From Nanobdellota archaeon (GTDB lineage: Archaea > Nanobdellota > Nanobdellia > Parvarchaeales > Parvarchaeaceae): a stretch of DNA of 64,000 bases. The notes under the pieces were generated by a model that saw nothing but the letters and a program-made list of their open reading frames with translations, did not search any database and was not told the DNA's origin. Shown piece after piece: positions 40,890 to 51,500 of this stretch. Both the position numbers and the translations under genes were made by a program. How positions within the stretch are numbered: position 1 is the stretch's first letter; each line of letters starts with the position of its first letter. The stretch is from NCBI GenBank assembly GCA_021799085.1, contig JAJZBD010000001.1, positions 62,001-126,000 of the forward strand, in the 5' to 3' direction.

Positions 40890-42807
40890 GCTTTATTTTT
40901 AGGGATTTCTTTATTGTATTAAGTAGCTTTTTCTTCTGAGCGTTGTCAATCATCGCATGTTCTATTACGTCTGTTATTGAATCTGCAGGCGTTATTTTTA
41001 CAACCTTAGGATCGGACAAAACCAAATCGTCTACATTGGAAGCAGGGATTATAACCTCTTTGATTCCTGCATTTATGGCTGCTTCGACCTTTGCTGACAC
41101 GCCCCCAACAGGAAGAACCTCGCCCCATATTGACAATGAACCCGTCATTGCCACAGACTGCTTTATGGGAATATTCGTAAGTGCAGACAATATACTAACT
41201 GCAACGCTTACACTTGCACTGTCTCCTTCAACGCCTGAATAAGCCTGTAAAAACTGTATATGAATATCATAATCCGTTAAAGGCTTGTTTGCATACAGCT
41301 TAACGATTGCAGATACATTCTTTACTGCTTCCTGCGCTATCTCTCCTAGTTTTCCTGTAGCTATTATTTCTCCGGATCCTTTTCTCATGCTTTTGGTAAC
41401 TATTGCCTCGATTGGCAGCATTAAACCTGAATCCGAATTCTCTATTACAGCCAAGCCATTTACCCTGCCTACCCTAGAGCCGCTTACTTGTATAACATCA
41501 TAGTCCTTCTTTTCCTTTATGTATCTTGCAGCTATCTGCTGCTCGAATGAACCTGCGTAGTTCTTTGCTTTTAATACGTCATCTCTATTTACAATTGAAT
41601 GCTTGTTTTCTACGGCGATATCTCCTGCTACCCTTATTATTCCACCCAATTCTCTTAGCTTTAGAGTCAAAGATTCCTTTCTGTTTGATTTTCTTCTGGC
41701 TTCGTTTAGTATTTCAACCACTGCATCCCTTGAAAAAGGAGGTATTTTAGTGTCCTTGCTAATCTCCTGTGCAACGAACCTTGCTATTTTATCTCTATTT
41801 TCGATAGTATCAGGCATTGTCTCATTCATGTAAATCTCGTAACCATAACCTCTTATTCTGGAACGTAAAGCTGGACTCATCTCGCTTAGTGTATTTGGAT
41901 TACCTGCTCCAACGAGTATGAAATCGCATGGAACTGGGTTAGTTTTCACCATGGCTCCTGCACTTCTTTCACTTCTTCCAGTAATGCTTAATTTCTTTTC
42001 CTGCATTGCAGTAAGCAGTTGTATCTGTGTTTCAGGTGAAAGATTTGCTATTTCATCTATGAAAAGAACTCCGCCGTTAGCTTTGTGTATGTCTCCAAGA
42101 ACTACTCTTTCGTGTGCAGGTGTACCTAAACCTCCAGATTGAAAGGGATCGTGCTGAACGTCTCCAAGCAATGCGCCTTCCTTTGCACCTGTTGCGTCTA
42201 TGAAAGGTGCGTACTTTGCACTTGAATTATCTAGAAGGAGCTTGGGTGCAGGCACATTGGCCTTTAAAGATGTTCTACCCAGTCTATACATCAAAAGAAC
42301 AAATAGAAAACCTATAAGCATTGTTATTATGAACAATGTACCGGAGATTTGATTTGCCGCTGCAAGTATTGGATTTCTTTGATTGGAAACTAAAATACTG
42401 ACTATATATGTAGCTATAAAGAAAGCAACTATGAAACCTAGAAAGACTATCATATTGTTGCCGCCGCCCAATGCAGACATGTTTCTGGCTTTTGCCTGAT
42501 TGACTATTCGTTTACCCTCACCAGCAGGAACAGTCTTTATAGTAGGCTCGTTTTCGTCCTTTGGATTAGGAAATGCAAGTATGTCTACCAGTTTTTCAGC
42601 TGGCAATAGCTGTGATAAAGCCTGCCCCAACATACTTTTACCTGTACCTGGCGCTCCGACTAAAAGAACATTTCTTCGTTGTATCGCTGCCTTCTTTATT
42701 ATTTCGACAGCTGCCTCTTGCCCAATCACCTGATCTACTATCTTTGGAGGTATCTTTATGTCATCCGTAGTCTTAAAAGAGATGCTGAAGTTATTATCCA
42801 TAAACAA
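40876..42807 (-). CDS. lonB: Archaeal membrane Lon protease (LonB)
   Basis: [15 protein letters not shown], two TM segments, [71 protein letters not shown]. Confidence 0.96.
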   Translation of the reverse strand: MFMDNNFSISFKTTDDIKIPPKIVDQVIGQEAAVEIIKKAAIQRRNVLLVGAPGTGKSMLGQALSQLLPAEKLVDILAFPNPKDENEPTIKTVPAGEGKRIVNQAKARNMSALGGGNNMIVFLGFIVAFFIATYIVSILVSNQRNPILAAANQISGTLFIITMLIGFLFVLLMYRLGRTSLKANVPAPKLLLDNSSAKYAPFIDATGAKEGALLGDVQHDPFQSGGLGTPAHERVVLGDIHKANGGVLFIDEIANLSPETQIQLLTAMQEKKLSITGRSERSAGAMVKTNPVPCDFILVGAGNPNTLSEMSPALRSRIRGYGYEIYMNETMPDTIENRDKIARFVAQEISKDTKIPPFSRDAVVEILNEARRKSNRKESLTLKLRELGGIIRVAGDIAVENKHSIVNRDDVLKAKNYAGSFEQQIAARYIKEKKDYDVIQVSGSRVGRVNGLAVIENSDSGLMLPIEAIVTKSMRKGSGEIIATGKLGEIAQEAVKNVSAIVKLYANKPLTDYDIHIQFLQAYSGVEGDSASVSVAVSILSALTNIPIKQSVAMTGSLSIWGEVLPVGGVSAKVEAAINAGIKEVIIPASNVDDLVLSDPKVVKITPADSITDVIEHAMIDNAQKKKLLNTIKKSLKIKHDKK

Positions 42808-42856
42808 TATTACTTTTTACTAAAACTTAAAGTTAAGCTTTTCCTAATTTAAAAGC

Positions 42857-43135
42857 TTATTCTGCCTCTGAAGTTTCAGGCTCAGACTGCGAAGTCACTA
42901 TGTTTGATATTATGAATATGTCTCCTATTGCTCTTACTAGACTGTGCTGTATTATTGCACCCTTTGCTCCTTTTATCATTTTCGACAAGTTAGAGGATGA
43001 ACTGGCCCTTATTCTCCAGCTTACTATCCTATTGTCCTGGAGTATTGCTTCCTCTATCTCACCAAAATAAGTTCCGTTGTCAGTGTATACCTTTAAACCG
43101 TAAGTCGAACCTACGCTTTTTAATTTTAAAGCCAT
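42857..43135 (-). CDS. PRC-barrel-like domain protein
   Basis: STYGLKVYTDNGTYFGEIEEAILQDNRIVSWRIR. Confidence 0.75.
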   Translation of the reverse strand: MALKLKSVGSTYGLKVYTDNGTYFGEIEEAILQDNRIVSWRIRASSSSNLSKMIKGAKGAIIQHSLVRAIGDIFIISNIVTSQSEPETSEAE

Positions 43136-43187
43136 AATTTAAGTTAGTGTTTTTTAGCTTAAATAGTTTTAAACGATGAAAAGCTTT

Positions 43188-45239
43188 TTAAACGAATATC
43201 TTAAAGTCCGTTGCAAATAATTTGTCTTTTAACAGTATTATCGGATTTAAGTCTATATCTTTTACACTGCTGTTTGCAGTCATAAATTTATCCAATTTAA
43301 AGAGATACCCTATTAATTCGTTGAAAACGTTTTCACTTGCAAATTCACTTATTACCCTGCCTATCTTTGAAGCTTTTAATTCGTCTATATCTTGATCTGA
43401 AATCGGTGATAAAAGGAAGGTGGTTTCATTGAGTTCATTAGCGAATATTCCACCTAAGCCTACTGCAATCATTGGACCGAACTGTGGATCCCTGTGAGCA
43501 CCTACCAATATCTCCATTTTGTCCTCTCCGAACTTGCTTACATCCTCATAAATGCCAAATGCCGCTTTATTTATCTTCTGCTCCTTAACTATCTTTGAAA
43601 GTTTCATGAATGAATCCTCAAGTCCCTTCTTGTCTTTTATGCCCACTATAACAGCACCTACTTTGTTTTTGTGCGCTAGAAAATTGGATTCTATCTTTAA
43701 AACGCATGGATAGCCTATTTTTCCCACGTTTTTCTCCAGATCTTTATAGGAAGTAAACTTTACTCCCTCTGCGCTTTTTATCCCGATTGAATCAAAGATC
43801 TTCTTTGCATCCATTCCAAAAACATCAGTCTTTAGTTTAAGGTCTCTGTATTTTCCTTTTTCCTTGCTTATCATCTTAAAGGTCTGCGCCCTATGTGAAT
43901 AATACGTAAACAGCCCTTTTATCATGAACACTGCCTCATTTGGATACTCATAGATAGGCATGTTCCTCTCGAGAAGGAACCTTCTAGCTTTTTCAACTCT
44001 TGCCCCGCCTAAGAAAACAGATAAAAATGGCACAAGCGGATGCCTCAGGTGTGTTTCATATATCTGTTTTGCTGTTTCTAGTGGCTGAGACATTTCTTGT
44101 GGAGAAAATAGTATTATTATTGGCTTGTTCATCTGTACCAGTATCTCCAAAGTATCTCTATACCTTTCAGGGGTTGCATCACCAACCATGTCAACAGGAT
44201 TATGTATGTTTGCCTCTTTCGGAAGAGCCTTAGCTAGCTCATTCAAAAGCTTGTCATTGAACTTTGCAAGCTTCAATCCACTGCTAGAGATATGATCTGT
44301 TGTGACTACTCCTGCCCCGCCTGCATTCGTTGCTATTATAACTTCGTCTGAATTTACCTTTATGTTTGGAGCGTCTCTCATAAAATTGAATAAATCATCT
44401 ATATTTTCTACGGAGATGGCACCTATCCTATTGAAAGCGAGCTCATATGCTTTATAGTCTCCGGCCATAGAGCCTGTATGAGAAGAAACTGCTGTACTTG
44501 TAGACTTGAACTTTCCTCCTTTTAATATCAATAATGGTTTTTCTTGCGAGAATGACTGGCCGGCCTTTAGGAATTCTTTTCCATTGTTTAATCCTTCGAG
44601 GTAAAGAGCAAGAACCTTTGTCTTTTCATCAGTTTTGAAGCTCTCTATTATATCTGCCTCACTTATGTCAGTTGCGTTGCCTATGCTTATTATCTTACTG
44701 AAACCAATGTTGTTTGTAGATGCGTCATCCACTACTGCACTTAATAATGCCCCGCTTTGCGATATGAACCCAGCATGGCCCTTTATTACCTTTGAGTTTG
44801 GATCCAGAAATGTAGCATTGAAGTTAGGATCTGTGTTTATTATTCCTAAACAGTTTGGACCGATTATCCTTATCTTTGCCTTTGAGAGGAATTTCTTTAT
44901 GTCTTCCTCTCTTTTTGTGCCTTCACCGCCTATTTCATTGAAACCAGCACTGAGTATTACCGCCAAGGGTATCTTTGCTTTTTCGCACTCTTTTAAGATC
45001 CCTAAAACCATCTCTGCAGGAATTGCAATAACTGCTATGTCTATCTTTTCCTTTACGTTCACTACTGATTTGTAAGCCTTCAGTCCTTGCAATTCATCAA
45101 CAAATGGATTTATTGGGAAGATTTTCCCACGAAATGTTATTATCAAATTTTTCAGAACGGCACTGCCTACTTTATTGGGGTCCCTTGATGCGCCGATCAC
45201 TGCTATGCTCTCGGGCTCAAAAAACCTTTTAATATCCAT
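43188..45239 (-). CDS. ADP-forming acetyl/acyl-CoA synthetase (fused alpha-beta)
   Basis: FFEPESIAVIGASRDPNKVGSAVLKNLI, GPNCLGIINT, FISQSGALLSAVVDDA, SSHTGSMAGDYKAYE, C-terminal ATP-grasp-like half. Confidence 0.93.
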   Translation of the reverse strand: MDIKRFFEPESIAVIGASRDPNKVGSAVLKNLIITFRGKIFPINPFVDELQGLKAYKSVVNVKEKIDIAVIAIPAEMVLGILKECEKAKIPLAVILSAGFNEIGGEGTKREEDIKKFLSKAKIRIIGPNCLGIINTDPNFNATFLDPNSKVIKGHAGFISQSGALLSAVVDDASTNNIGFSKIISIGNATDISEADIIESFKTDEKTKVLALYLEGLNNGKEFLKAGQSFSQEKPLLILKGGKFKSTSTAVSSHTGSMAGDYKAYELAFNRIGAISVENIDDLFNFMRDAPNIKVNSDEVIIATNAGGAGVVTTDHISSSGLKLAKFNDKLLNELAKALPKEANIHNPVDMVGDATPERYRDTLEILVQMNKPIIILFSPQEMSQPLETAKQIYETHLRHPLVPFLSVFLGGARVEKARRFLLERNMPIYEYPNEAVFMIKGLFTYYSHRAQTFKMISKEKGKYRDLKLKTDVFGMDAKKIFDSIGIKSAEGVKFTSYKDLEKNVGKIGYPCVLKIESNFLAHKNKVGAVIVGIKDKKGLEDSFMKLSKIVKEQKINKAAFGIYEDVSKFGEDKMEILVGAHRDPQFGPMIAVGLGGIFANELNETTFLLSPISDQDIDELKASKIGRVISEFASENVFNELIGYLFKLDKFMTANSSVKDIDLNPIILLKDKLFATDFKIFV

Positions 45240-45307
45240 ATTATACTAAGTAGATCATAAAATTTAAACGCTTATAAATGCCAGATTTTACTTATTAATA
45301 ACCATTA

Positions 45308-45724
45308 TCAAATAGTTATTTCTTCCCAATACACTTCCTTGTCTTCAACTGCCTTTTTAACGGCTTCTTCATTTCCATTTAATTTTGCGTTACCTGTCTT
45401 TATTTCTATGAATTTTATCTTTACTTTTCCAGTTTCGCTTAAATTTGAAAGGCCCTCGAATTTTATATAGTCTATTGGATTACCCAGAAATCTTAGATCT
45501 GACAGATTTCCTTCTTTTTCATATAAAACGGGGTAAAGTTGCTCGCTTATCTTTCCTTTCAATATTGGCCTTTGCATATTAACCGTCTTTTCGAGCGCTT
45601 TCTGCATCTCATACTTCTCCCACTGCTCTATTTTCTTCTTAAGAAGGTATTTGAGTACAAAGAAAGAAGCAATGGAAATTATTATTAAGCCTGTTACCAA
45701 TCCCCAAAAGAACGCATATTCCAT
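45308..45724 (-). CDS. Membrane-anchored predicted endonuclease related to Holliday junction resolvase (COG4741-like)
   Basis: N-terminal TM; QRPILKGKISEQLYPVLYEKEGNLSDLRFLGNPIDYIKFEGLS...KVKIKFIEIKTGNAKL. Confidence 0.75.
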   Translation of the reverse strand: MEYAFFWGLVTGLIIISIASFFVLKYLLKKKIEQWEKYEMQKALEKTVNMQRPILKGKISEQLYPVLYEKEGNLSDLRFLGNPIDYIKFEGLSNLSETGKVKIKFIEIKTGNAKLNGNEEAVKKAVEDKEVYWEEITI

Positions 45725-45923
45725 GTAAATTAATGCAATTCAAAGAATAAAAATGTGGAATTAAATTGTTTTAATTTATTATTCGTTATATTATAAAACC
45801 ATTGATTCTTGGAGAGGGGGTACAAAATTACTCAAATAGATTTTCCTAAAATTTTTTATATTTCTTTAGTAAACCTAAATCCCAATATATAAAGTATTTA
45901 TCTTTTATTCCTATAGTTATTGT

Positions 45924-47153
45924 ATGGGCCTAACGCATAAATCACAATCCGCATTAGAGTACATGATGACTTATGGTTGGGCAATACTGATCATAGTCAT
46001 CGTAGCTGTAATCCTATACTCTATGGGTATTTTTAACCCTTCAAGTAGTGTAACAACCACAAGCAGCGGTTTTGCACCATTTATTATTTCCTCCGCAGTT
46101 TGTAATAATTTTGGTCTAATTGCCTCAGTAGAATCTGGCGCTTTTCCAAATAACGCATTGTATGTCGATTTGGATGGATTTTACATAGTTTCTGCCTCGG
46201 GTGTTAACGCTCAGTACAGTAAATTGTATAATGTAACTCCTGCTGTTCACAGTATAAAATTAAAACCGGACAGCTCCGTAAAAATAATAATACCTGGCAT
46301 CAGCTGTAACACCAGTAAAACTTTTTCTATCTCAGCAAAATTACAGTATTACTATTCAAGCCCAGCAGGTACTGCCTATTCCAATGCTACCGGCACCATA
46401 ACTGGACAAGTTTCTAGTGCAAATTTTATAAACTTTGTTAGAGAGCCACCAAACAGCTTATATGGCGATTACCACGGTGGTTTCATTCTTTTAGACAACA
46501 ACTCTCAGTTATTTAACAAAAAGAAAGGTTTTACAATTGCCATCTGGTTTAAAGATAAAACACTAGACCTTTCAAACCAAGGCTGTAATGATTTTGGATT
46601 GGTAGCAAAGAATGGCGCAGGCTACGATAATGAAAGTTACTTCGTTGATTTAGGAACTTCTTGTTCTGTTTCAGGTGATTTCGCTATAAGATCATTCATA
46701 GTCAATTCTACTAATGATGAAGAGGTATGGACGCCGGGTGGAAATGCTGTTAAGCCAAGCTATCTTTATAATAAATGGTTTTTATATGTTTTTACATATA
46801 ATGCCTCAAGGGAAAATGAAAGTATATACTTGGATGGAAAGTTTAACATTTCACAGAGAGTCTCAGGTACTTTATATACTTCTATAGCGCCACTGGACAT
46901 AGGCGCTAGGGGAGTAGTCTATAGTGGCAATACTCCGGAATTTGGCTATAGGATATTCAATGGAACTTTAGCCAATATGCAATTTTATAATGTTTCCTTA
47001 AATTCCTCTCAGATTATGCAAATTTATGATGAAGGGATATATGGCAGACCTGTAAATTATAATGATCTTATGGGATGGTGGCCACTTTATGGAGATGCCC
47101 TTGATTACAGCGGATATGGAACAGATGGTATACCGATAAATATGTCAATTTAG
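45924..47153 (+). CDS. Type IV pilin-like surface protein with C-terminal LamG/concanavalin-like domain
   Basis: HKSQSALEYMMTYGWAILIIVIVAVILYSMGIFNPSSSVT; C-terminal KGFTIAIWFKD...SIYLDGKFNISQRVSGTLYTSIAPLDIGARG...FNGTLANMQFYNVSLNSSQIMQIYDEG. Confidence 0.85.
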   Translation: MGLTHKSQSALEYMMTYGWAILIIVIVAVILYSMGIFNPSSSVTTTSSGFAPFIISSAVCNNFGLIASVESGAFPNNALYVDLDGFYIVSASGVNAQYSKLYNVTPAVHSIKLKPDSSVKIIIPGISCNTSKTFSISAKLQYYYSSPAGTAYSNATGTITGQVSSANFINFVREPPNSLYGDYHGGFILLDNNSQLFNKKKGFTIAIWFKDKTLDLSNQGCNDFGLVAKNGAGYDNESYFVDLGTSCSVSGDFAIRSFIVNSTNDEEVWTPGGNAVKPSYLYNKWFLYVFTYNASRENESIYLDGKFNISQRVSGTLYTSIAPLDIGARGVVYSGNTPEFGYRIFNGTLANMQFYNVSLNSSQIMQIYDEGIYGRPVNYNDLMGWWPLYGDALDYSGYGTDGIPINMSI

Positions 47154-47165
47154 ATTTATCAAAGT

Positions 47166-47238
47166 TTGTCGGGGATGGGATTTGAACCCATGACCTCCGC
47201 CTCATGAGGGCGGCGTACTACCGCTGTACTACCCCGAC
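47166..47238 (-). tRNA. tRNA-Met (CAT), elongator-like
   Basis: GTCGGGG/CCCCGAC acceptor, anticodon stem CCGCC-CTCATGA-GGCGG, GGGTTCAAATCCC T arm; initiator GGG/CCC anticodon stem absent. CAT anticodon could also be Ile2. Confidence 0.92.
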
Positions 47239-47284
47239 TATTTTGATATTTCAAAATTTATCATACACAGATAATATAATAATT

Positions 47285-47773
47285 TTACCTCTTATAGCCA
47301 ATATCTCTCAAAAGATCACGTCTTTTCTTTTTGTCTTTCTCTTTTTCTATACCTAAAGGCTTTTTGCCGTCTATAACGCCTACTATTGCTCTACCTTCAT
47401 TGCCATCATCATATATCAAAACTTTTAAAGGATTTGCAGTGGCTGCATAAATATTTACAACTTCCATTACCTGTTTAATCCTATTCAAAACGTTTATTGG
47501 ATATGCATTTTTCAACAAAACCACAAAAGAATGCCCGGCGCCTATCTTTTCAGCGAATTCAATGCTTTTCTTTATAAGCTCCTCATCATTGCCATCGCTT
47601 CTTATTAACCTGTCACCGGATGCCTCATTAAATGCCAATCCGAACTTTATTCCAGGAAAAGAGGTTATTAAAGCTTCATAAACGTCCTCTACTGTTTTAA
47701 TGAAATGTGACTGCCCAACTATAATATTCAATCCATTAAAATCCAGGTTTACTTCTTCTATATCCTTATTCAT
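47285..47773 (-). CDS. Adenosine-specific kinase (AdoK/DUF355 family)
   Basis: [44 protein letters not shown]...[36 protein letters not shown]. Confidence 0.9.
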   Translation of the reverse strand: MNKDIEEVNLDFNGLNIIVGQSHFIKTVEDVYEALITSFPGIKFGLAFNEASGDRLIRSDGNDEELIKKSIEFAEKIGAGHSFVVLLKNAYPINVLNRIKQVMEVVNIYAATANPLKVLIYDDGNEGRAIVGVIDGKKPLGIEKEKDKKKRRDLLRDIGYKR

Positions 47774-47819
47774 AACCTAGAAAACCTTACTAGATATATA
47801 AATTTATTCAATTTCAATA

Positions 47820-48458
47820 TCAGTTTACAGGATGTATGGAAACTGTTTTAAGCATTTCTGAAAAAGCATCCACGGCTGGACCAGTTAACGTATAATTTGA
47901 CGAAAAAAGAACAAATGAGTATAAAATATTATTGTTAACTGTAAATGCAAAATATGTCGTATTGATAAAACTGCTATTCAATATTTCTATCTCATTACCA
48001 TTAAACCCGCCTATTGTAATATTTTTTAATGTGTAATTTACTTTGCTATTTGACTGCATAATATTTGAGATTAACTGACTCCTAGTCTGCGATAAACTGA
48101 GATTGGTTGAATTTACAAAAAACTGCACATATACTGGCCTAGAAAGCTCGAAAGGATTGGATTGATTGGTTATAGTAGGTATAAATATTAGATTGTTATA
48201 TGCATTCCCTAAAAATTCACTGCTTTGATTCCAAGGTGAGAAAAAGCTTGTAAATGTGAAATTTATGTCCTTGCTTACATAACTGTCATTGCTTATGCTG
48301 TAGTTAATTGGATATAGTTGAGTAGTTGAAGGTTTGGAAGGAACTGTTGAAACTTGCTTTTGAACGCTTAATCTAAAGAACCCAAAATAAAGAACTAATG
48401 CTGCAATTATCAATACAACGCCAATATACAAGTATAATGTCCTTTTAATCATAAACAA
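47820..48458 (-). CDS. Membrane-anchored secreted protein, unknown
   Basis: 212-aa ORF, N-terminal TM followed by N/S/T-rich domain. Confidence 0.6.
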   Translation of the reverse strand: MFMIKRTLYLYIGVVLIIAALVLYFGFFRLSVQKQVSTVPSKPSTTQLYPINYSISNDSYVSKDINFTFTSFFSPWNQSSEFLGNAYNNLIFIPTITNQSNPFELSRPVYVQFFVNSTNLSLSQTRSQLISNIMQSNSKVNYTLKNITIGGFNGNEIEILNSSFINTTYFAFTVNNNILYSFVLFSSNYTLTGPAVDAFSEMLKTVSIHPVN

Positions 48459-48494
48459 TATACAAAATCTAAAAATAAAACCTTTTAAATTGCC

Positions 48495-48582
48495 TTTATT
48501 ATCTAACTAGTACAAGGAGGAGCTGCTGTTACGCTTACATGGACGGCTGCTTTAATTACATTTATTATCTAACTATCACAAG
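48495..48582. repeat. Direct repeat pair tttattatctaacta[gt/tc]acaag, 20 of 22 identical, 66 bp apart
   Basis: Copies at 48495-48516 and 48561-48582; each carries an in-frame stop for the giant gene (48503-48505 and 48569-48571). Confidence 0.75.
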
Positions 48583-51500
48583 CGTAATTAGTTTCCTTGC
48601 CTGAAAAATATGAGAAGTGGATAGTTTCAGTTTGTCCTGCCGAAATTTTACCACTAGAAGGAGAAGGGGAATAGCCATCTTCATAATAATGATTACCACT
48701 ACAGTAATAGTTGGTAACCACATCTTCTACGGCAAATGAAACTGGTGTTGAATGCGAGCTTTCTGAAACAGAACCAGAATAAGACTTAAAGTGGCTGCCT
48801 GCCAATATGCCTGACCAACCTTTTGAAGATAATATCTTATATGGCAGGCCGGACTCATCTAAATAGAAATGATACGTTGGTGGCGGGGGAACGTAATTTG
48901 AAATTGTTAATACCTCTTCCACGGTACTAGTACCATCCTTAACATTAAATGGAACCGTTGTAGAACCTCCCGGCCAGGAAAGCGAGTATTCTGAACTTGC
49001 GAACGGCTCTGATGGTGGCATACTCAAAAAGCCAGTCGTGTTTGAAACGGAAGTTGCACCCTCTGAATGGCATATTCCAAATACAAATTCTCCTGTGGAA
49101 GGAGAAAATGAATTCACTGAACAGCCTGAGGTACTGGAGTAACTCTTCAAAGTACTAAGAGAATAACCTTCTAGACCTACTGCTGTTGCATAGGAGTAAG
49201 CTGTGCCTGCATACGTAAGTGTTATAGTGTCGTTTCCAGACTGCGATGCAGTTGTGCTCCATGCGTAATACTCTGGGCTTGTAGAAGTATTGGACTGAAC
49301 AACAGAAAATGAATCGCCGAATGAATCGCTTATACGTGCATTTTCCGTATTTATTGTATCTGCCACTAAGATTGTTTCTCCTTTAGTAAGATTTCTGAGT
49401 GTAATTTTAAGTTCGCTGGCTTCGCTGGTACCTCCACTTACAAATGTAAATGTCTGTATGCAGCTCTTAGTGAATACTATATTTGTCTGTGAAGATCCTG
49501 CGCTAACTGAACCTGAAGATGGATTTGGAGAATATGTACAACTTCCAACATCCTGCTCATTTATATTGTATATGGCAGAGGATATACTGCTTGTATTGAA
49601 ATTATATGTGCCAGACGGAACTAAAAAGGAGATTTTATTCGAAGTTGAAGAGTTGGTTATCCCATCATAAGTCAAGGACCATTTCATCCCAGAAGGAAGG
49701 CCACTTTCAGCAAAGGTATGCACACATTTAGAAGTATTTGTAAATGTTATTGACTGGTTCGTTCCCGCAATAAGATAGCCTGAAGATGGATTTGGTTCGA
49801 ATACGCTTGTACATGTTGCAGAAGCTGTTTTTATTTTTGAAACTGTGTAGGAGAAATTCCCGCCAAATCCTCCTGGATTGGTTGTTATGAACTCTATATT
49901 TGAAGACTGTAGGTGAGGGAAATTAAATTTATCTACAACATGAGAACTTTCAGTTATCCCATCATAAGTAACATTCCAAGGTATTCCTCTAGGTAGACCA
50001 GTTTGTTTGAAGTAGGTAAAGCAGGTGGTATTTCCTGTGAATTTTATAGATGTTGTTATTCCTGCAGTAGCCTGTCCATTGCTAGGCGAGGGAGTATAAG
50101 TTGTGTAGCAATCTGTTGTTGATGAATAATTTGAAAGCGTTGGAACAGTAAATGAATGTGTACCAACTGAATAGAAGTATATCTCATTTGAGGATGAGTT
50201 TCTTACTACCCCGTTATAATTTACACTCCATTTATAATTTACTGGCAACCCGTTTTCTATGAATATAGTCTTTACTGGCTTATTCAATGTTAATACTGAA
50301 CCTGTGGAATAGTTTATTTGATAAACGGGAGTAGGAACAACCTGATAGCTTTTTGGTGCTATTAGCAAAGAGTAACTTACATTCCAGATTGTAGGAAGGT
50401 TATATGCAAGGTAATACTGGGAGCTTATTGTGTAAGTCTTATTACCCGGAGTCTGATAAAGACAATTTACTATGTAACCATATAGCTGATTATTTATCGG
50501 ATCGCATTGCTGGTCAGAGGTTATATTAAAGCTCCATTTCCCGCCGCTGTAAGTTGAAGTGAAAACTCTGCTATTGCCATTTGAACAAGCACTGTTCAGA
50601 TTAACTGCATCTCCAACACTGTCAAATACAGAAACGGAAGGCTGTGCTTCGTTTGTAGAGTTGCCTATGCTGTAGAATTGCAGCGAATGCAAACCTTCAT
50701 TTAGACTTCCTAATGATAGGAAAACTCCCTCTTTGTAACTTGCAGGAAGAGTTTTGCCGGAGCAAAGCATTCCTTCTCCTAACCTAAAAATACCGTCCCC
50801 GATCACGTTATAAGGTGGGGCGCAATTGCCAGATGTTCCTCCAGTAAACAGACTCAAAGCATAATCCAAGATACTACCATTAATAAAGCCCGGTATCCCA
50901 CTTACTCCTAATGAAGGGTTCTGTAACATTAAGATATTGAGCATGTCATAGGAATAAGTCGCAGAAATTGATAGTGCTTTGCTCGGTAAATTGGATTCTA
51001 ACAAGGAAGTTGGCAATATGTCAGTAAGTATGTTATTAGCTCCTTCTATCTGAGATTCCGATAATCCAGTAAGATAAGCGTCCTTTACTGAATTTTGCTG
51101 TTTGTTATTTGGAATTGAGATATTTAAGGGATATTCATTTCCGATTACGCCTATTCCTATACCTAAACTGCTTGAACCAATATATTGAAGTGCATATGAA
51201 GAGGTTGTTGAATTTATTACCGGGTTATGGTAAGCAATACAATTATCCTGTACAGTAGGCTGCAGGTATCCTGCTTTGTTAAATGGATTGCAGCTGGTTG
51301 CCTGTCCTCCTGTTCCATTTCCATTTACTGTAGTTGTTTTAATTGTTGTGTTTATCAAAGTAGTATTTGTGTAAGCACAGTTATTGTTGGAGCTGATTGA
51401 GAGAGCTACTTGCGACAAAGATGTTTTTTGACTGCAAGCTGTTATAGTGCCGGTATAACCGCTCTGGCAGGAGTAAAATTCCTGGAAACTGTCTTTACTT

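Noticed and set aside
45725-45923. 199-bp intergenic gap upstream of the LamG pilin as a possible ncRNA
   Set aside because: No convincing C/D or H/ACA box structure or stable helix could be identified by eye; more likely promoter and AT-rich spacer.
49458-49670. 70-aa plus ORF within the giant gene
   Set aside because: Antisense to the 3055-aa frame with no independent evidence.
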